Positions 48,197-58,115 are shown, counted from the first letter of the stretch. The stretch is DNA of 64,000 nt from JANXYW01 sp031400455 (GCA_031400455.1 JANNPX010000034.1:1-64000), one strand, 5' to 3'. Notes: generated by a model from the letters alone, not told the origin. Numbers and translations are program-made.

Positions 48197-50395
48197 ATGG
48201 CATCGGCACCCCACAAGGCTCGTTCGTCCGCCGGCTTGCTCGAACGCTGGGCGCGCTTCTCGTACCGCCACCGCTGGCCGGTGATCGGCACCTGGGTCCT
48301 CGCGCTTGTCGGCCTGCTGGCGGCGAACTTCATGTTCTCCGGCGAGTATTCGTCAGCGTTCCGGGTTCCTGGATCGGAGTCACAGAAGGCGTTCGATCTG
48401 TTGGAGGAGCGGTTCCCCGCGCGAGGTGGGGATTCCGCGGACCTCGTCTTCGAGGCGCCGGGAGGCGTGGCGAGCACGGACGTACGCCGCCGCATCGAGG
48501 CTGTCGTCGAAGAGACACGCCAGATCGATGGGGTCGTCGGCGTCGAGTCTCCGTTCGGCGACCCCCAGCTCGTCTCCACGGACGGTACGGTCGCGCGCAC
48601 GGATGTCGACTGGTCGACGCGCAGCGGCGACGTGTCATCGACGAGCTTCGAACAGTTCATCGCGATCGTGGATGGGGCGAACGGCGACGGTTTGCGTGTC
48701 GAGACTGGCGGCGAAGTCGTGTGGCAGAACGAAGAGGTCGCGTTCGGCTCCGAGGCGTACGGACTGCTCGCGGCGGTGCTCATCCTGCTCATCGCCTTCG
48801 GATCTGTGATCGCCATGGGGCTCCCGCTTGGCGCCGCCGTCTTCGCTCTTGGTGCCGGCTTCTCGGTGATCGGACTGGGGGCGAACTTCGTTGACTTTCC
48901 GGAGTTCAGTCCACAGTTCGCGGCCATGATCGGTATTGGCGTCGGTATCGACTACAGCCTGCTGATCGTTACGCGGTTCCGTGAGGGCTTGCACAGCGGC
49001 AAGAGCGTCGAAGAATCAGTCGTGCTGTCCGTGACGACGTCTGGGCGCGCGGTGATCTTTGCCGGCATGGTGGTGGCGGTGGCATTCCTCGGCCTGTTTC
49101 TGATGGGGCTACCGTTCGTCGCGGCGCTGGGCACCGCTGGCGCGATCGTGGTGATCTGCGCCGTGCTGGTCGGACTGACGCTGACGCCTGCGCTTCTTTC
49201 ACTGACGGGTCGCCGTATCGATAGCCTGCGCGTGCCGTTTCTGCACGCCACAGAGGGCGTCGATCCGAAGAGCGTGTGGTACCGGCTGAGCGGAGCGATT
49301 CAGCGCCATCCGCTCCCGTACTTCCTTGGGACAACGGCTGTGCTTCTTGTGCTCGCCGCGCCGGCGCTCACCATGGACCTCGGGTTTACGGACGCCGGCA
49401 ATACGCCGGAATCCCAGCACACGCGGCGGGCGTACGACTTGCTCACAAAGGGGTTTGGCCCCGGGTTCAACGGCAAGCTGATCGTTGTCGCCGACATCTC
49501 TCAGGGCGGGAGTGACCGCATCGCCGCTCTGCGCGACGCGATGGCGCGCGACGAGAACGTCGAAGAGATCGAGCCGACGAGGACGAACGGCGCCGGTGAT
49601 ACTGCGCTGATAGCCGTCATCCCCAAGACGAAGCCGCAGGACAACACGACGAACCAACTGGTGCATCGGCTGCGTGCTGACGTGATTCCGCCCGTGATGG
49701 CGGGCAGCACCGGCGAGGTGTATATCACCGGCGGCGTCGCCAGCTTCCTGGACGGACGCGATCGCATTACGTCTCGCATGCCGCTGCTGTTCGCCGGTGT
49801 GATCGGGTTGAGCTTCCTGCTGCTGACGCTGGTCTTCCGCTCGGTGGTCGTCGCGGCCAAGGCGGCGATCATGAACCTGCTGTCGATCGGCGCCAGCTAC
49901 GGCGTGCTGGTTGCGATCTTCCAGTGGGGATGGTTTGCCAACGTCATCGGCATCGAGAAGGGGCCGATCGAGACGTTCCTGCCGATGATGATGTTTGCGA
50001 TCCTCTTCGGCCTCTCGATGGACTACGAGGTCTTCCTGATCAGCCGCGTGCGCGAGGAGTACTTGAAGACGCACGACAATGCGTCGGCGGTCAGCCACGG
50101 GCTAGCAGCGACGGCGCGCGTAATCACCGCCGCGGCTGCGATCATGGTGGCGGTGTTCCTGACGTTCGTGCTGGGGGATGACCGCGTGATCAAGGAGTTC
50201 GGCATCGGCCTGGCTACGGCCATCTTCGTCGATGCGACGATCGTCCGGTTGGTGCTGGTGCCGTCGACGATGGAGCTGCTGGGCGATCGCAACTGGTGGC
50301 TCCCCGGGTGGCTCGACCGCATCCTGCCGCATGTCAGCTTCGAGACAACCGAGGAGGAACCGGTCGCAGTCAGCACGGCGGCCGGCGGTGGCTGA
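48197..50395 (+). CDS. MMPL-family RND transporter
   Basis: 732 residues. Two halves each with one helix, a soluble periplasmic-type domain and five helices: helix 1 (about 24-44), domain (45-190), helices 195-340; the second half repeats this (helix about 375, domain 395-520, helices 530-705). MMPL motifs are visible: GIGVGIDYSLLIVTRFRE in the first half and FGLSMDYEVFLISRVREEYL in the second, the Asp-Tyr pairs that form the proton path. It should export a lipid or hydrophobic compound using the proton gradient. No substrate-synthesis gene is adjacent, so the substrate is unknown. The start region is MASAPHKARSSAGLLERWAR. Confidence 0.93.
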   Translation: MASAPHKARSSAGLLERWARFSYRHRWPVIGTWVLALVGLLAANFMFSGEYSSAFRVPGSESQKAFDLLEERFPARGGDSADLVFEAPGGVASTDVRRRIEAVVEETRQIDGVVGVESPFGDPQLVSTDGTVARTDVDWSTRSGDVSSTSFEQFIAIVDGANGDGLRVETGGEVVWQNEEVAFGSEAYGLLAAVLILLIAFGSVIAMGLPLGAAVFALGAGFSVIGLGANFVDFPEFSPQFAAMIGIGVGIDYSLLIVTRFREGLHSGKSVEESVVLSVTTSGRAVIFAGMVVAVAFLGLFLMGLPFVAALGTAGAIVVICAVLVGLTLTPALLSLTGRRIDSLRVPFLHATEGVDPKSVWYRLSGAIQRHPLPYFLGTTAVLLVLAAPALTMDLGFTDAGNTPESQHTRRAYDLLTKGFGPGFNGKLIVVADISQGGSDRIAALRDAMARDENVEEIEPTRTNGAGDTALIAVIPKTKPQDNTTNQLVHRLRADVIPPVMAGSTGEVYITGGVASFLDGRDRITSRMPLLFAGVIGLSFLLLTLVFRSVVVAAKAAIMNLLSIGASYGVLVAIFQWGWFANVIGIEKGPIETFLPMMMFAILFGLSMDYEVFLISRVREEYLKTHDNASAVSHGLAATARVITAAAAIMVAVFLTFVLGDDRVIKEFGIGLATAIFVDATIVRLVLVPSTMELLGDRNWWLPGWLDRILPHVSFETTEEEPVAVSTAAGGG

Positions 50396-50438
50396 GGAGT
50401 ACAGCGGCGTGGGGCAGGTAGGTTTCGCAGACAAACAA

Positions 50439-50466
50439 ACGGCCCGGAGCTTATGCTCCGGGCCGT
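50439..50466. terminator. Bidirectional terminator between MMPL and cold-shock genes
   Basis: Perfect 12-bp stem ACGGCCCGGAGC / GCTCCGGGCCGT with TTAT loop (50439-50466). On the plus strand TAGCTTTTG follows. On the minus strand the stem is followed by TTGTTTGT, a good T tract for the csp gene. The two genes converge on it. Confidence 0.85.
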
Positions 50467-50488
50467 TAGCTTTTGCCGTATCGGCGAA

Positions 50489-50701
50489 CTACGCGAGGCG
50501 GACGTTGAGCGCGCGGCTCTTGCTCGGGTCGCGGTCGTCCGCACCCTTGTCGAACTCCACCGTCTGGCCTTCGGAGAGGCTATCGAAGATGCCACCCTGG
50601 ACCGCTGACGTGTGGAAGAAGATGTCCGCCGACTCGCCGTCCGGTCGGATGAAGCCGAAGCCCCGGTCCTTCGCCAACCGCTTGATTTGACCTGTTGCCA
50701 T
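50489..50701 (-). CDS. Cold-shock domain protein
   Basis: 70 residues from ATG 50701 (MATGQIKRLAKDRGFGFIRP); upstream ATG 50761 would add 20 residues and is rejected because GGAAGGAAAG stands upstream of 50701. Single OB-fold cold-shock domain with RNP1 RGFGFIRP and RNP2-like DIFFHTSAV. It binds single-stranded RNA or DNA and probably acts as an RNA chaperone. The region upstream (50702-50900) is free of genes, allowing a long leader as in cold-shock genes; no cold box can be claimed. Confidence 0.95.
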   Translation of the reverse strand: MATGQIKRLAKDRGFGFIRPDGESADIFFHTSAVQGGIFDSLSEGQTVEFDKGADDRDPSKSRALNVRLA

Positions 50702-50967
50702 GTTTTCCGTCTTTCCTTCCTTATCGCCGCAGTGATTCGCATTCCGGTAACAAGGGGTCACCGGCAGAACTACGACGTTCTACACATGATCATCCGCAAG
50801 GCATTCATTTGCCGTGTGGGCCTCATGTCCGTGGAGTCGTCGGGTGCTGCTTGCGGTCCGCTGTGGGCGGCGACCGGGAGGCGGCGGAGAGGACTGCGCG
50901 AAGAGGACTTACGCTACGAGGATAGCAGGTGCGGCGGCGCGCCACAACCACCCTGATGAGAATGAGG

Positions 50968-51172
50968 CGAACCACTAGGGATCGCAACTCGACACATGGC
51001 GCCGCCAGAGTGGCACAGCCGTCCCCGGCTGTGAGTGCTCCGGACCAGCCCGGCTCTACGGCGAAGCGGAACGAGCCACTAGGGATCGCCAATCGCCATG
51101 TGGCACCGCTAGAGTGGCACAGCCGTCCCCGGCTGTGAGTGCTTGGTGCCCGGCTCGGCCCTACGGCGAAGC
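50968..51172. repeat. 104-bp tandem duplication with CACAGCCG hairpin
   Basis: Two copies, about 50968-51067 and 51072-51172, offset by 104 bp. Each begins CGA(A/G)CCACTAGGGATCGC, contains GAGTGGCACAGCCGTCCCCGG then CTGTGAGTGCT, and ends CTACGGCGAAGC. The hairpin is CACAGCCG-TCCC-CGGCTGTG at 51014-51033 and 51118-51137. Flanks between hairpin and end differ more than the hairpin. The gene-free stretch 50702-51223 holds this element, the csp leader and the pheS promoter; no other gene is seen. Confidence 0.85.
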
Positions 51173-51184
51173 CGAACCTCGGCC

Positions 51185-51190
51185 TATAAT
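51185..51190 (+). promoter_or_regulatory. Perfect -10 box (TATAAT) upstream of pheS
   Basis: TATAAT at 51185-51190 predicts transcription start near 51197, giving pheS a leader of about 27 bases. No good -35 is seen 17 bp upstream (TACGGC). Confidence 0.55.
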
Positions 51191-51223
51191 GCCGCACTTG
51201 GCGGTGCCGCGCGATGAGGCTTG

Positions 51224-52264
51224 ATGGCGAACGAGACGATCCTGAGGCTTCGAGATGACGCAATGATCGCACTGCGCGACGCGACGGATCAGCGCGGGCT
51301 GGACGAGTGGCGCGTCGAGTATCTCGGGCGCAAGGGGCGGCTGACGGGGGTACTGCGCGGGCTGGCGGACCTTTCGATCGATGACCGCAAGGAGCTGGGG
51401 GCGGCGTCGAACGCGCTCAAGCTCGAGCTGGAGGCGGCGTTCGATGCCCGAAGCGAGGAGCTGCGGCGCGCTTCTGTCGCGGCGTCGATCGAGACCGGCA
51501 AGATCGATGTGACGCTGCCGTCGCGGCCGCATCGGCGCGGCGGGTTGCATCCGGTGACGCAGTTGCTGCGGGAAGTGCTCGAGGTGTTCCGGTCGATGGG
51601 ATTCTCGATCGTCGAAGGCCCTGAGGTGGAGCTGGATTACTACAACTTCGAGGCGCTGCGCATTCCGGCCGACCACCCGGCGCGCGACATGTGGGACACG
51701 ATGTGGGTCGATCACGATATCGATGGCAAACGGCCGATGCTGCTGCGCACACACACGTCGCCAGCGCAGATCCGGATGATGGAGCAGCACGCGCCGCCGA
51801 TCCGCGTGGCGGTGCCCGGCCGCGCGTATCGCTTCGAGGCGACGGACACGACGCACGAGTGGATGATGACGCAGATTGAGATCCTGGCAATCGACGAGGG
51901 GATCACGCTGGCGCACCTGAAGGGCACGCTGCTGGAGTTGATGCGCCGTCTTTTCGGGCGCGACCGCCAGGTCCGGCTGCAGTGTTCGTACTTCCCGTTC
52001 GTCGAGCCGGGCGCGGAGGTGGCGATGGACTGCTACGTCTGCAGCGGCAAAGGCTGCGCGACCTGCCACCAGAGCGGCTGGATCGAGATGGGCGGGGCGG
52101 GCATGGTCCACCCGGAGATCCTCGAGAACATGGGCATCGACTCGAAGAAATACACGGGATTCGCCGCGGGCATGGGGCTGGAGCGCCTGGCGATGAACTA
52201 CTTCGGCGTACCGGACATTCGCTACTTCTACCAGAACGATCTGCGCTTGCTGCAGCAGTTTTAG
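51224..52264 (+). CDS. pheS: Phenylalanyl-tRNA synthetase alpha subunit
   Basis: 346 residues from ATG 51224. The N-terminal coiled-coil region (about 1-95, tRNA contact) leads to the class II catalytic domain. Motifs: HPVT-like GGLHPVTQLLREVLEVF, GFSIVEGPEVELDYYNFEAL, LLRTHTSPAQIRMM (motif 2 region), then CSYFPFVEPGAEV and the motif 3 end GFAAGMGLERLAMNYFGV. A CxxCxxxxCxxC cluster (CYVCSGKGCATC) lies near 270-281, as in many bacterial PheS. It pairs with PheT, nine bases downstream, to form an alpha2-beta2 enzyme that charges tRNA-Phe. Confidence 0.97.
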   Translation: MANETILRLRDDAMIALRDATDQRGLDEWRVEYLGRKGRLTGVLRGLADLSIDDRKELGAASNALKLELEAAFDARSEELRRASVAASIETGKIDVTLPSRPHRRGGLHPVTQLLREVLEVFRSMGFSIVEGPEVELDYYNFEALRIPADHPARDMWDTMWVDHDIDGKRPMLLRTHTSPAQIRMMEQHAPPIRVAVPGRAYRFEATDTTHEWMMTQIEILAIDEGITLAHLKGTLLELMRRLFGRDRQVRLQCSYFPFVEPGAEVAMDCYVCSGKGCATCHQSGWIEMGGAGMVHPEILENMGIDSKKYTGFAAGMGLERLAMNYFGVPDIRYFYQNDLRLLQQF

Positions 52265-52273
52265 GACGAATCG

Positions 52274-54721
52274 ATGCGAGTCTCTCTCAAATGGCTGAGC
52301 GAGTACGTTGACCTGCGTCTTCCACCTGAAGATCTGGCCGCGCGGCTGACGATGGCCGGCCTGGCCGTCGATGCGATCGTGCGCGCGGGCGGCGACTGGG
52401 GTGACGACATCCGCGTCGCGCACGTCACGGCGATCGATCCGCATCCGAACGCCGACAGGCTGCGCCTCGCGTCCGTCGATGCCGGCAGCGGCGAGACGCA
52501 TCGCGTCGTCTGCGGCGCGCCGAACCTGGCGGTCGGGCAGAAGATCGCGTTTGCGACCGTCGGCGCGCAGGTGCGGGACGGCCACAGCGGCAAACCATCC
52601 GTGCTGAAGCCCGCAGTCATCCGCGGCGTCGAGTCGGCCGGCATGGTGCTGAGCGAGTACGAGTTGGGGTTGTCCGACGATCACGAGGGCATCCTAGTCC
52701 TGCCTGCGCACGCCGCGGTTGGCACGCCGCTGTCGGCGCTGCTGGGCGACACGATCTTCGAGCTGTCGGTGACGCCGAACCGCGCTGACTGGCTTTCGGT
52801 GTTGGGCATCGCGCGCGAGATCGCGGCGCTGACCGGCGAGACGGTGCGCGAACCGTCAACGGAGTACGCGCAGGACGGACCGCCGATCAAGGGGCGGTGT
52901 TCGGTCGACATCAAAGCGCCGGATCTCTGCCGGCGGTACATCGCGACGGTGATCACGGGCATCAAGCTGGGGCCGTCGCCGGAGTGGATGCAGGAGCGGC
53001 TGATCGCGCTGGGCCAGCGGCCGATCAACAACGTGGTCGATATCACGAACTACGTAATGCTGGAGATCGGTCAGCCGCTGCATGCGTTCGACTACGACCA
53101 GGTTGCCGGGCACCACATCACGGTGCGGCGCGGCGGGGACGGGGAAGCGTTTACCACGCTCGACAACGTGGCGCGGACACTCACCAGCGACATGCTGGTG
53201 ATCGCCGACGAGAGCGGCACCGTCGCCCTGGCGGGTGTTATCGGCGGGCTCGAGAGCGAGGTCACCGACAAGACGGTGAACATCCTGCTCGAGGCGGCGA
53301 CGTTCATGGGGTCGAACGTGAGGCGGGCCGGCGCGGCATTGAAGGTGCGCAGCGAGGCATCGTCCCGATTCGAGAAGGGACTGCCGTCCGAGTTGCCCGC
53401 CGTCGCTTCGAAGCGGGCGACGAAGCTGCTGGTCGAGCTGTGCGGCGGCACTGCGGCCGCGGGCGTGGTCGACGTCTATCCGTCGAAAGCGCGAGAAACG
53501 CGCGTTGAAGTGACACGGCAGCGCATCGCGCAGGTGCTGGGCATCGATCCGCCGACGGCGAAGGTGCGGAGCGTGCTGACAGGCCTCGGATTCTCCGCGC
53601 GCTGGGTACCGCCTGACCGCTACGTGATCCGCGTGCCGTACTGGCGGCCCGATGTGCGCATCGATGACGACATCGCCGAAGAAGTCGCGCGCGTCATCGG
53701 CTACGACGAGATCCCGGCGCTGCCGCTGGCGGGCGCTATCCCGGCGCCGATCGTGCAGCCGTTGCGGGAACTGCGCGAACGCGCGCGCGACGTGCTCGCG
53801 GAAGCGGGGATGCGCGAAGTGATCTCGTACTCCATGACGACGATGGAGGCGCTGACGCGCGTGCTGCCGAAGGAGTACCTGGCGATCTACCCGCCTTACC
53901 GGCTGGTGAATCCGATCACGGCCGACCACGAATTCCTGCGTCCGACACTGCGTGCCAACCTGCTGATGACGCTCGCCTCGAACGTCCGCTACGAGAAGGG
54001 CGAGATCGCGATCTTCGAGACAGCGCGCACGTACGAGCGCCCCGATGAGCGGCTGCCGCAGTCGGGCCGCCCGTTCGGTGAGGAGGCGCTGCCTGTGGAG
54101 CGCGAGGTTGTCGGTGGGATCATCAGCGGCCGGAGATTCGATCGATGGGGCCGACCCGGCGACGAGTCGGTTGACTTCTTCGATGCGAAGGCGTACGTGG
54201 AGGCACTGCTGCGCGGCCTCGGCGCGTCAGCCGAATTCGTGGCCGTGCAGGAGTTCGCGCTGGCGCCGGGCCGTACCGCCGAGCTGCGCGTCGGCGATAC
54301 GCGGGTCGGCGTTCTCGGCCAGGTGCATCCCGACGTTGCGGCATCGTTCGAGGTCGAACAGGACGCGTTCCTGTTCGAGATTGTGCTCGACGATCTGCTG
54401 CCGCTGGTGTCGGCGCAGCGAAAGGCGTCGAGCGTGTCGCGATTCCCCGCCGTCGAGCAGGACCTCGCGCTGATCGTCGACGCCGACACGGCGGCCGGCG
54501 CTCTGCGGCGCATGATCGAGTCGACCGCGCTCGTGCGCGAGGCGCGCGTGTTCGATGTGTATTCCGGCGACCAGGTGCTCGCCGGCAAAAAGTCGGTGGC
54601 GTTCGCCGTCACGTACCAGTCCGACGACCACACGCTGACCGACGATGAGGTCGGCAAGGCGCTGCGCAAGCTGCTCGAACGGCTGCGGCGCGAATTCGGC
54701 GCCGAGCTGCGCGGCGGCTGA
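52274..54721 (+). CDS. pheT: Phenylalanyl-tRNA synthetase beta subunit
   Basis: 815 residues, standard length, with TAGGA ahead of ATG. Domains in order: N-terminal RRM-like/B1 part with the tRNA-binding-type EMAP fold (about 40-150), B3/4 editing domain (about 210-390), B5 (about 405-475, VTRQRIAQVLGIDPPTAKVR), inactive class II core (about 480-700) and a C-terminal ferredoxin-fold anticodon-binding domain (about 725-815, SRFPAVEQDLALIVDADTAA, then SVAFAVTYQSDDHTLTDDEV). Motifs such as MLEIGQPLHAFDYDQV and RSEASSRFEKGLP mark the editing site. It forms the tetramer with PheS. Confidence 0.96.
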   Translation: MRVSLKWLSEYVDLRLPPEDLAARLTMAGLAVDAIVRAGGDWGDDIRVAHVTAIDPHPNADRLRLASVDAGSGETHRVVCGAPNLAVGQKIAFATVGAQVRDGHSGKPSVLKPAVIRGVESAGMVLSEYELGLSDDHEGILVLPAHAAVGTPLSALLGDTIFELSVTPNRADWLSVLGIAREIAALTGETVREPSTEYAQDGPPIKGRCSVDIKAPDLCRRYIATVITGIKLGPSPEWMQERLIALGQRPINNVVDITNYVMLEIGQPLHAFDYDQVAGHHITVRRGGDGEAFTTLDNVARTLTSDMLVIADESGTVALAGVIGGLESEVTDKTVNILLEAATFMGSNVRRAGAALKVRSEASSRFEKGLPSELPAVASKRATKLLVELCGGTAAAGVVDVYPSKARETRVEVTRQRIAQVLGIDPPTAKVRSVLTGLGFSARWVPPDRYVIRVPYWRPDVRIDDDIAEEVARVIGYDEIPALPLAGAIPAPIVQPLRELRERARDVLAEAGMREVISYSMTTMEALTRVLPKEYLAIYPPYRLVNPITADHEFLRPTLRANLLMTLASNVRYEKGEIAIFETARTYERPDERLPQSGRPFGEEALPVEREVVGGIISGRRFDRWGRPGDESVDFFDAKAYVEALLRGLGASAEFVAVQEFALAPGRTAELRVGDTRVGVLGQVHPDVAASFEVEQDAFLFEIVLDDLLPLVSAQRKASSVSRFPAVEQDLALIVDADTAAGALRRMIESTALVREARVFDVYSGDQVLAGKKSVAFAVTYQSDDHTLTDDEVGKALRKLLERLRREFGAELRGG

Positions 54722-55026
54722 CGGGCAACTCCCCCGACTCCCGATTGCCGTGAGCGACTGGTCTAGCGACCCGCCAGAACGTGATGGGATTCGGGCCGCA
54801 TCTGGCGATTCACACTGATTCGACTGATCCAACGCCAAGGTCTCGACGAACAACTCTCGGAATCCAATCGCACCTGTGCGAGCGAGGATGACCGCCTCGC
54901 GCGTCCGATTAGAGCCGTGCGCGCAAGGCGGGTCAGGAAAGGAGGCCCTTCCCCGGACAAGCCATTATCGGAATCTTGCCCCGCCAACGGCAACCCATCG
55001 GAAATTCACACAGGAGTATCAACTTC
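54722..55026. other. 305-bp gap without gene
   Basis: Between pheT and the DUF4331 gene. No convincing gene, tRNA or palindromic REP. A loose run CAACTCC, CCCGACT, CCCGATT just after the pheT stop has a 7-bp spacing. A CAGGAG ribosome site for the next gene stands at its right end. Confidence 0.5.
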
Positions 55027-56732
55027 ATGTTCAGCATCAAACGGCTGACCAAGTACGGCTTCGTGCCCGTGCTGGCAGGCCTTGCCGTGGCGTCGTTCGT
55101 CGCTGTGGCGACGCGGCCATCGGCGCAGACGGAGGCATCGAGCCACCGCGAGGCGCCGCTCATCGGCAACGACCCGCAAGCCGACGCCACGGACACCTAC
55201 GTCTTCATCGCCCCGGACTCGCCCGACAAAGTGACGTTCGTCGGCAACTGGATCCCGCTGGAGGAGCCGGCGGGCGGCCCGAACTTCTACACATTCGGCG
55301 ACGACGTCACGTACGACTTCGTTGTGGACAACAACGGCGATGCGCTCCGCGACGTGACGTACGAGTTCAAGTTCAAGACCGAGATCATCGACAACACGAC
55401 GTTCCTCGCGGCCACCGGCCCGATCACGTCGCTGAACGACCCGGACTACAACATCCGGCAGTTCTACGACGTCATCCGCTACGACGGCTACTACCGGAAC
55501 AAGACGGTGTTGGCGACGCATCTGCCGGTGCCGCCGAACATATAGGTCCGAAGTCGACACCAAACTACGACGCACTGGCATCAGCAGCGATCGTGACTCT
55601 GCCGAACGGCGGCAAGGTATTCGCCGGACAGCGCGACGACCCGTTCTTCGTCGATCTGGGCGGCGTGTTTGATCTAGCGACGATCCGCCAGCTACCGGGT
55701 AACGCCGGAAACGGCATCGACAACGTTGCCGGCTTCAACACGCACTCGATCGTACTGCAGGTCCCCATCTCTGACGTGACGGAGTGCCGCTGCGAGCCGA
55801 GCACGTCAAGGGCGGTAACGGCGCGCGGCGCGCAGAACGCCCAGACGCCCACGCCGAAGGCCGAAGCGACGCGAGGCCGTGCGACGAAGACGGCACAGGC
55901 GTCCAAGACGCCGACCGCCTCCGCGACGGCAGTGCCGGAGCCGACGGCTCAGGGGCCGAACGCCATCATCGGCGTGTGGACGGACACCTACCGCGATCGC
56001 GTGAGAGTGCTTAACCACGACGGATCGACCACCGAATTTGGCGGCCGGATCAAGGTTTCTCGTCTGGGTAACCCGCTCGTGAACGAAGTCGTCATCCCCC
56101 TCGCCAAGAAGGACGCGTTCAATGCGTCGTACCCGTACGACGACGAGCAGTTCGGGCAGTTCGTGCTGCACTCCGACCTCGCGGCCAAACTGAATGCGGT
56201 GTACGCCGGCATTGTCAATCCGATTCCGGTCGATGGCCGCACCGATCTGGCGACCGTCTTCCTGACTGGCATCCCCGGCCTGAACCAGCCGCCGAACGTA
56301 CGGGCGTCTGAGCAGCTCCGCGTCAATCTGGCAATCAAGCCGGACAGTTGCGGCTCCGTGAAGCGGCTCGGGGCAATCGCCGGCGACAACTGCGGCTTCC
56401 CGAACGGCCGCCGGCTAGCGGACGACGTGACGGATGTCGCAGTGCGTGCGGTTGCGTGCGGCTACGGGTTTGCGCTGGGTCCGTGTCCCGCTGTCAACGC
56501 GCCGAACAGCCTGCTGGGCGACGGCGTTGATGGCAACGACAAGGCGTACCTCGCCTCGTTCCCGTACGTTGCCTCGCCGTGGAGCGGGTTCGCAAGCCCG
56601 CACAACACCACGCCAGTCGCCCCGATTGCCTCTGGCATCGGGGCCGCGGCCGTGGTGATCGCGCTGTTCGTGGTTGGTTCGCAGGTCGTCGCGCGGTTCC
56701 GCCGCGGGCGCCAGGCCACCATCGCGGAGTAA
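55027..56732 (+). pseudogene. DUF4331 secreted protein gene, interrupted by a frameshift near 55540
   Basis: From ATG 55027 (CAGGAG upstream), frame 1 gives a signal sequence (about 1-36), then ASSHREAPLIGNDPQADATD, WIPLEEPAGGPNFYTFGDDV and DNNGDALRDVTYEFKF, all typical of DUF4331, but stops at TAG 55543-55545. One base away, another frame continues with IGPKSTPNYDALA, FAGQRDDPFFVDLGGVFDL and AGFNTHSIVLQVP, also typical, to 56732. Frames join if one base is missing in PPN-N-IGP, so this is a one-base loss or sequencing error, unless -1 slippage is used. The second part carries a Thr/Ala-rich linker and a membrane helix (about 56625-56685) near the end. It is the first of three exported-protein genes. 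Confidence 0.85.
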
Positions 56733-56813
56733 CTCCTCGCGGCGGGCGTCCATCGATGGGCGCCCGCCGCGAACCAATCGCGTGCCGAAGACTATCGAAA
56801 GCAGAGGGCTGGC

Positions 56814-58115
56814 GTGACGCTTCGACTCACCATGTTATTCGCAACCATCACGGTGTTGATGAGCGTGTTCGGCGCGCGGGCGCTACTGCGTTCCGACTTA
56901 GAGCCGACGGCGATCGCATCGCCAACTGTGAACACTGCCGCGTCGCGCATCACGAAGTTGGAGGAGCAAGTTCGGAAATCGCCTGACGATGTCGACCTGC
57001 TGACGAACCTTGCCGAGGCATATGCCCAGGGTGCGCGGGAGACGGGTGATCCCTCGTACTACACACGCGAAGACACAGCCGTCCGGCGAGCGCTCTCGCT
57101 CGAGCCCGGTAATGTGCGCGCCCTCATCGTCGCTGGCGGGCTCGCGCTCGCCCGTCACGACTTCCAGGCCGCGCTCGAGCTTGGGGAGCGCGCGCGCGAC
57201 ATCGAGCCGACTATCGCCGCGTCTTACGGCGTGATAACCGACGCGAACGTCGAGCTCGGGCGGTATGCGCAGGCGATAGTAGCGGCGCAGGCCATGGCAG
57301 ACCGCCGTCCGGACTTCGCCTCATATAGCCGCATCTCCTACATCCGCGAACTGCATGGCGATATCGATGGCGCCATCGTGGCGATGGAGCAGGCCGTAGC
57401 CGCCGGATCGTCGCTCACGCGGGACCTCGTATGGGGGCGCGTGCTGCTAGGCAACCTCCGTCTCCAGAAGGGCGACGTCGACGGCGCCGCATCCGAATAC
57501 ACGCGCGCGTCGACCCTGCTGCCGGCCGATCCGAATGCGTTGTTCGGTTTGGCGCGGCTGGCGATCGCGCGCGGCGACCCCGCCGAGGCCGAGACGCGGC
57601 TCAAGGCGGCAAGCGCGCGCCGCCCACAGGCGGAGTATGTCATAGCCCTCGGCGATCTGCTTTCGACGCAGGGTCGCACGCGCGAGGCTGATCTGCAGTA
57701 CGACACGGTGCGTGCGATCCAGCAACTCTTCGTCGCGAATGGTGGCGATGCAGATCTCGAACTCACGCTATTCGATGCGGATCAAGGAGTCGACCCCGAG
57801 GCCACCTATGCGAGGGCTGCAGCGGCATACGAGCGTAGGAGCAGCGTCTACGGGGCGGATACCGTCGCCTGGGCGGCCTACAAGGCTGGCCGCATCGATG
57901 ACGCGCAACGATATATGGCGTTGGCCCAACGGCTTGGCACGCGCGATCCGCGCCTGGACTACCATGCGGGCGTCATCGCGCGCGCCGCAGGCGATATCGC
58001 TGCGGCGGCAGAATACTTGCGCGATGCAGTGGCGCTTGCGCCAGCTCTATCGCCCACATACGCGTCCGACGCCGTGATTGTTCTAGGAGAAGTCGAAGCG
58101 GAGGTCACGCGCTAG
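56814..58115 (+). CDS. Membrane-anchored tetratricopeptide-repeat protein
   Basis: 433 residues from GTG 56814. An N-terminal membrane helix or uncleaved signal (about 4-24, LTMLFATITVLMSVFGARAL) is followed by TPR units through the rest: examples are LLTNLAEAYAQGARETGDPS, ALELGERARDIEPTIAASYG, GAIVAMEQAVAAGSSLTRDL, DVDGAASEYTRASTLLPADP, and GDIAAAAEYLRDAVALAPAL. About eight repeats can be counted. Such domains hold protein complexes together, here on the outer side of the membrane. It follows the DUF4331 gene by 81 bp, and DUF4331 and TPR proteins are often neighbours. Partner unknown. Confidence 0.85.
   Translation: MTLRLTMLFATITVLMSVFGARALLRSDLEPTAIASPTVNTAASRITKLEEQVRKSPDDVDLLTNLAEAYAQGARETGDPSYYTREDTAVRRALSLEPGNVRALIVAGGLALARHDFQAALELGERARDIEPTIAASYGVITDANVELGRYAQAIVAAQAMADRRPDFASYSRISYIRELHGDIDGAIVAMEQAVAAGSSLTRDLVWGRVLLGNLRLQKGDVDGAASEYTRASTLLPADPNALFGLARLAIARGDPAEAETRLKAASARRPQAEYVIALGDLLSTQGRTREADLQYDTVRAIQQLFVANGGDADLELTLFDADQGVDPEATYARAAAAYERRSSVYGADTVAWAAYKAGRIDDAQRYMALAQRLGTRDPRLDYHAGVIARAAGDIAAAAEYLRDAVALAPALSPTYASDAVIVLGEVEAEVTR

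Noticed and set aside
50968..51172. Possible CRISPR pair or tRNA-like element
   Set aside because: Only two 104-bp copies with no spacer pattern; no cloverleaf or CCA end can be drawn.
51161..52684. Long open frame (507 codons) antisense to pheS and pheT
   Set aside because: Composition is typical of an antisense shadow of GC-rich codons. pheS and pheT are complete on the other strand.
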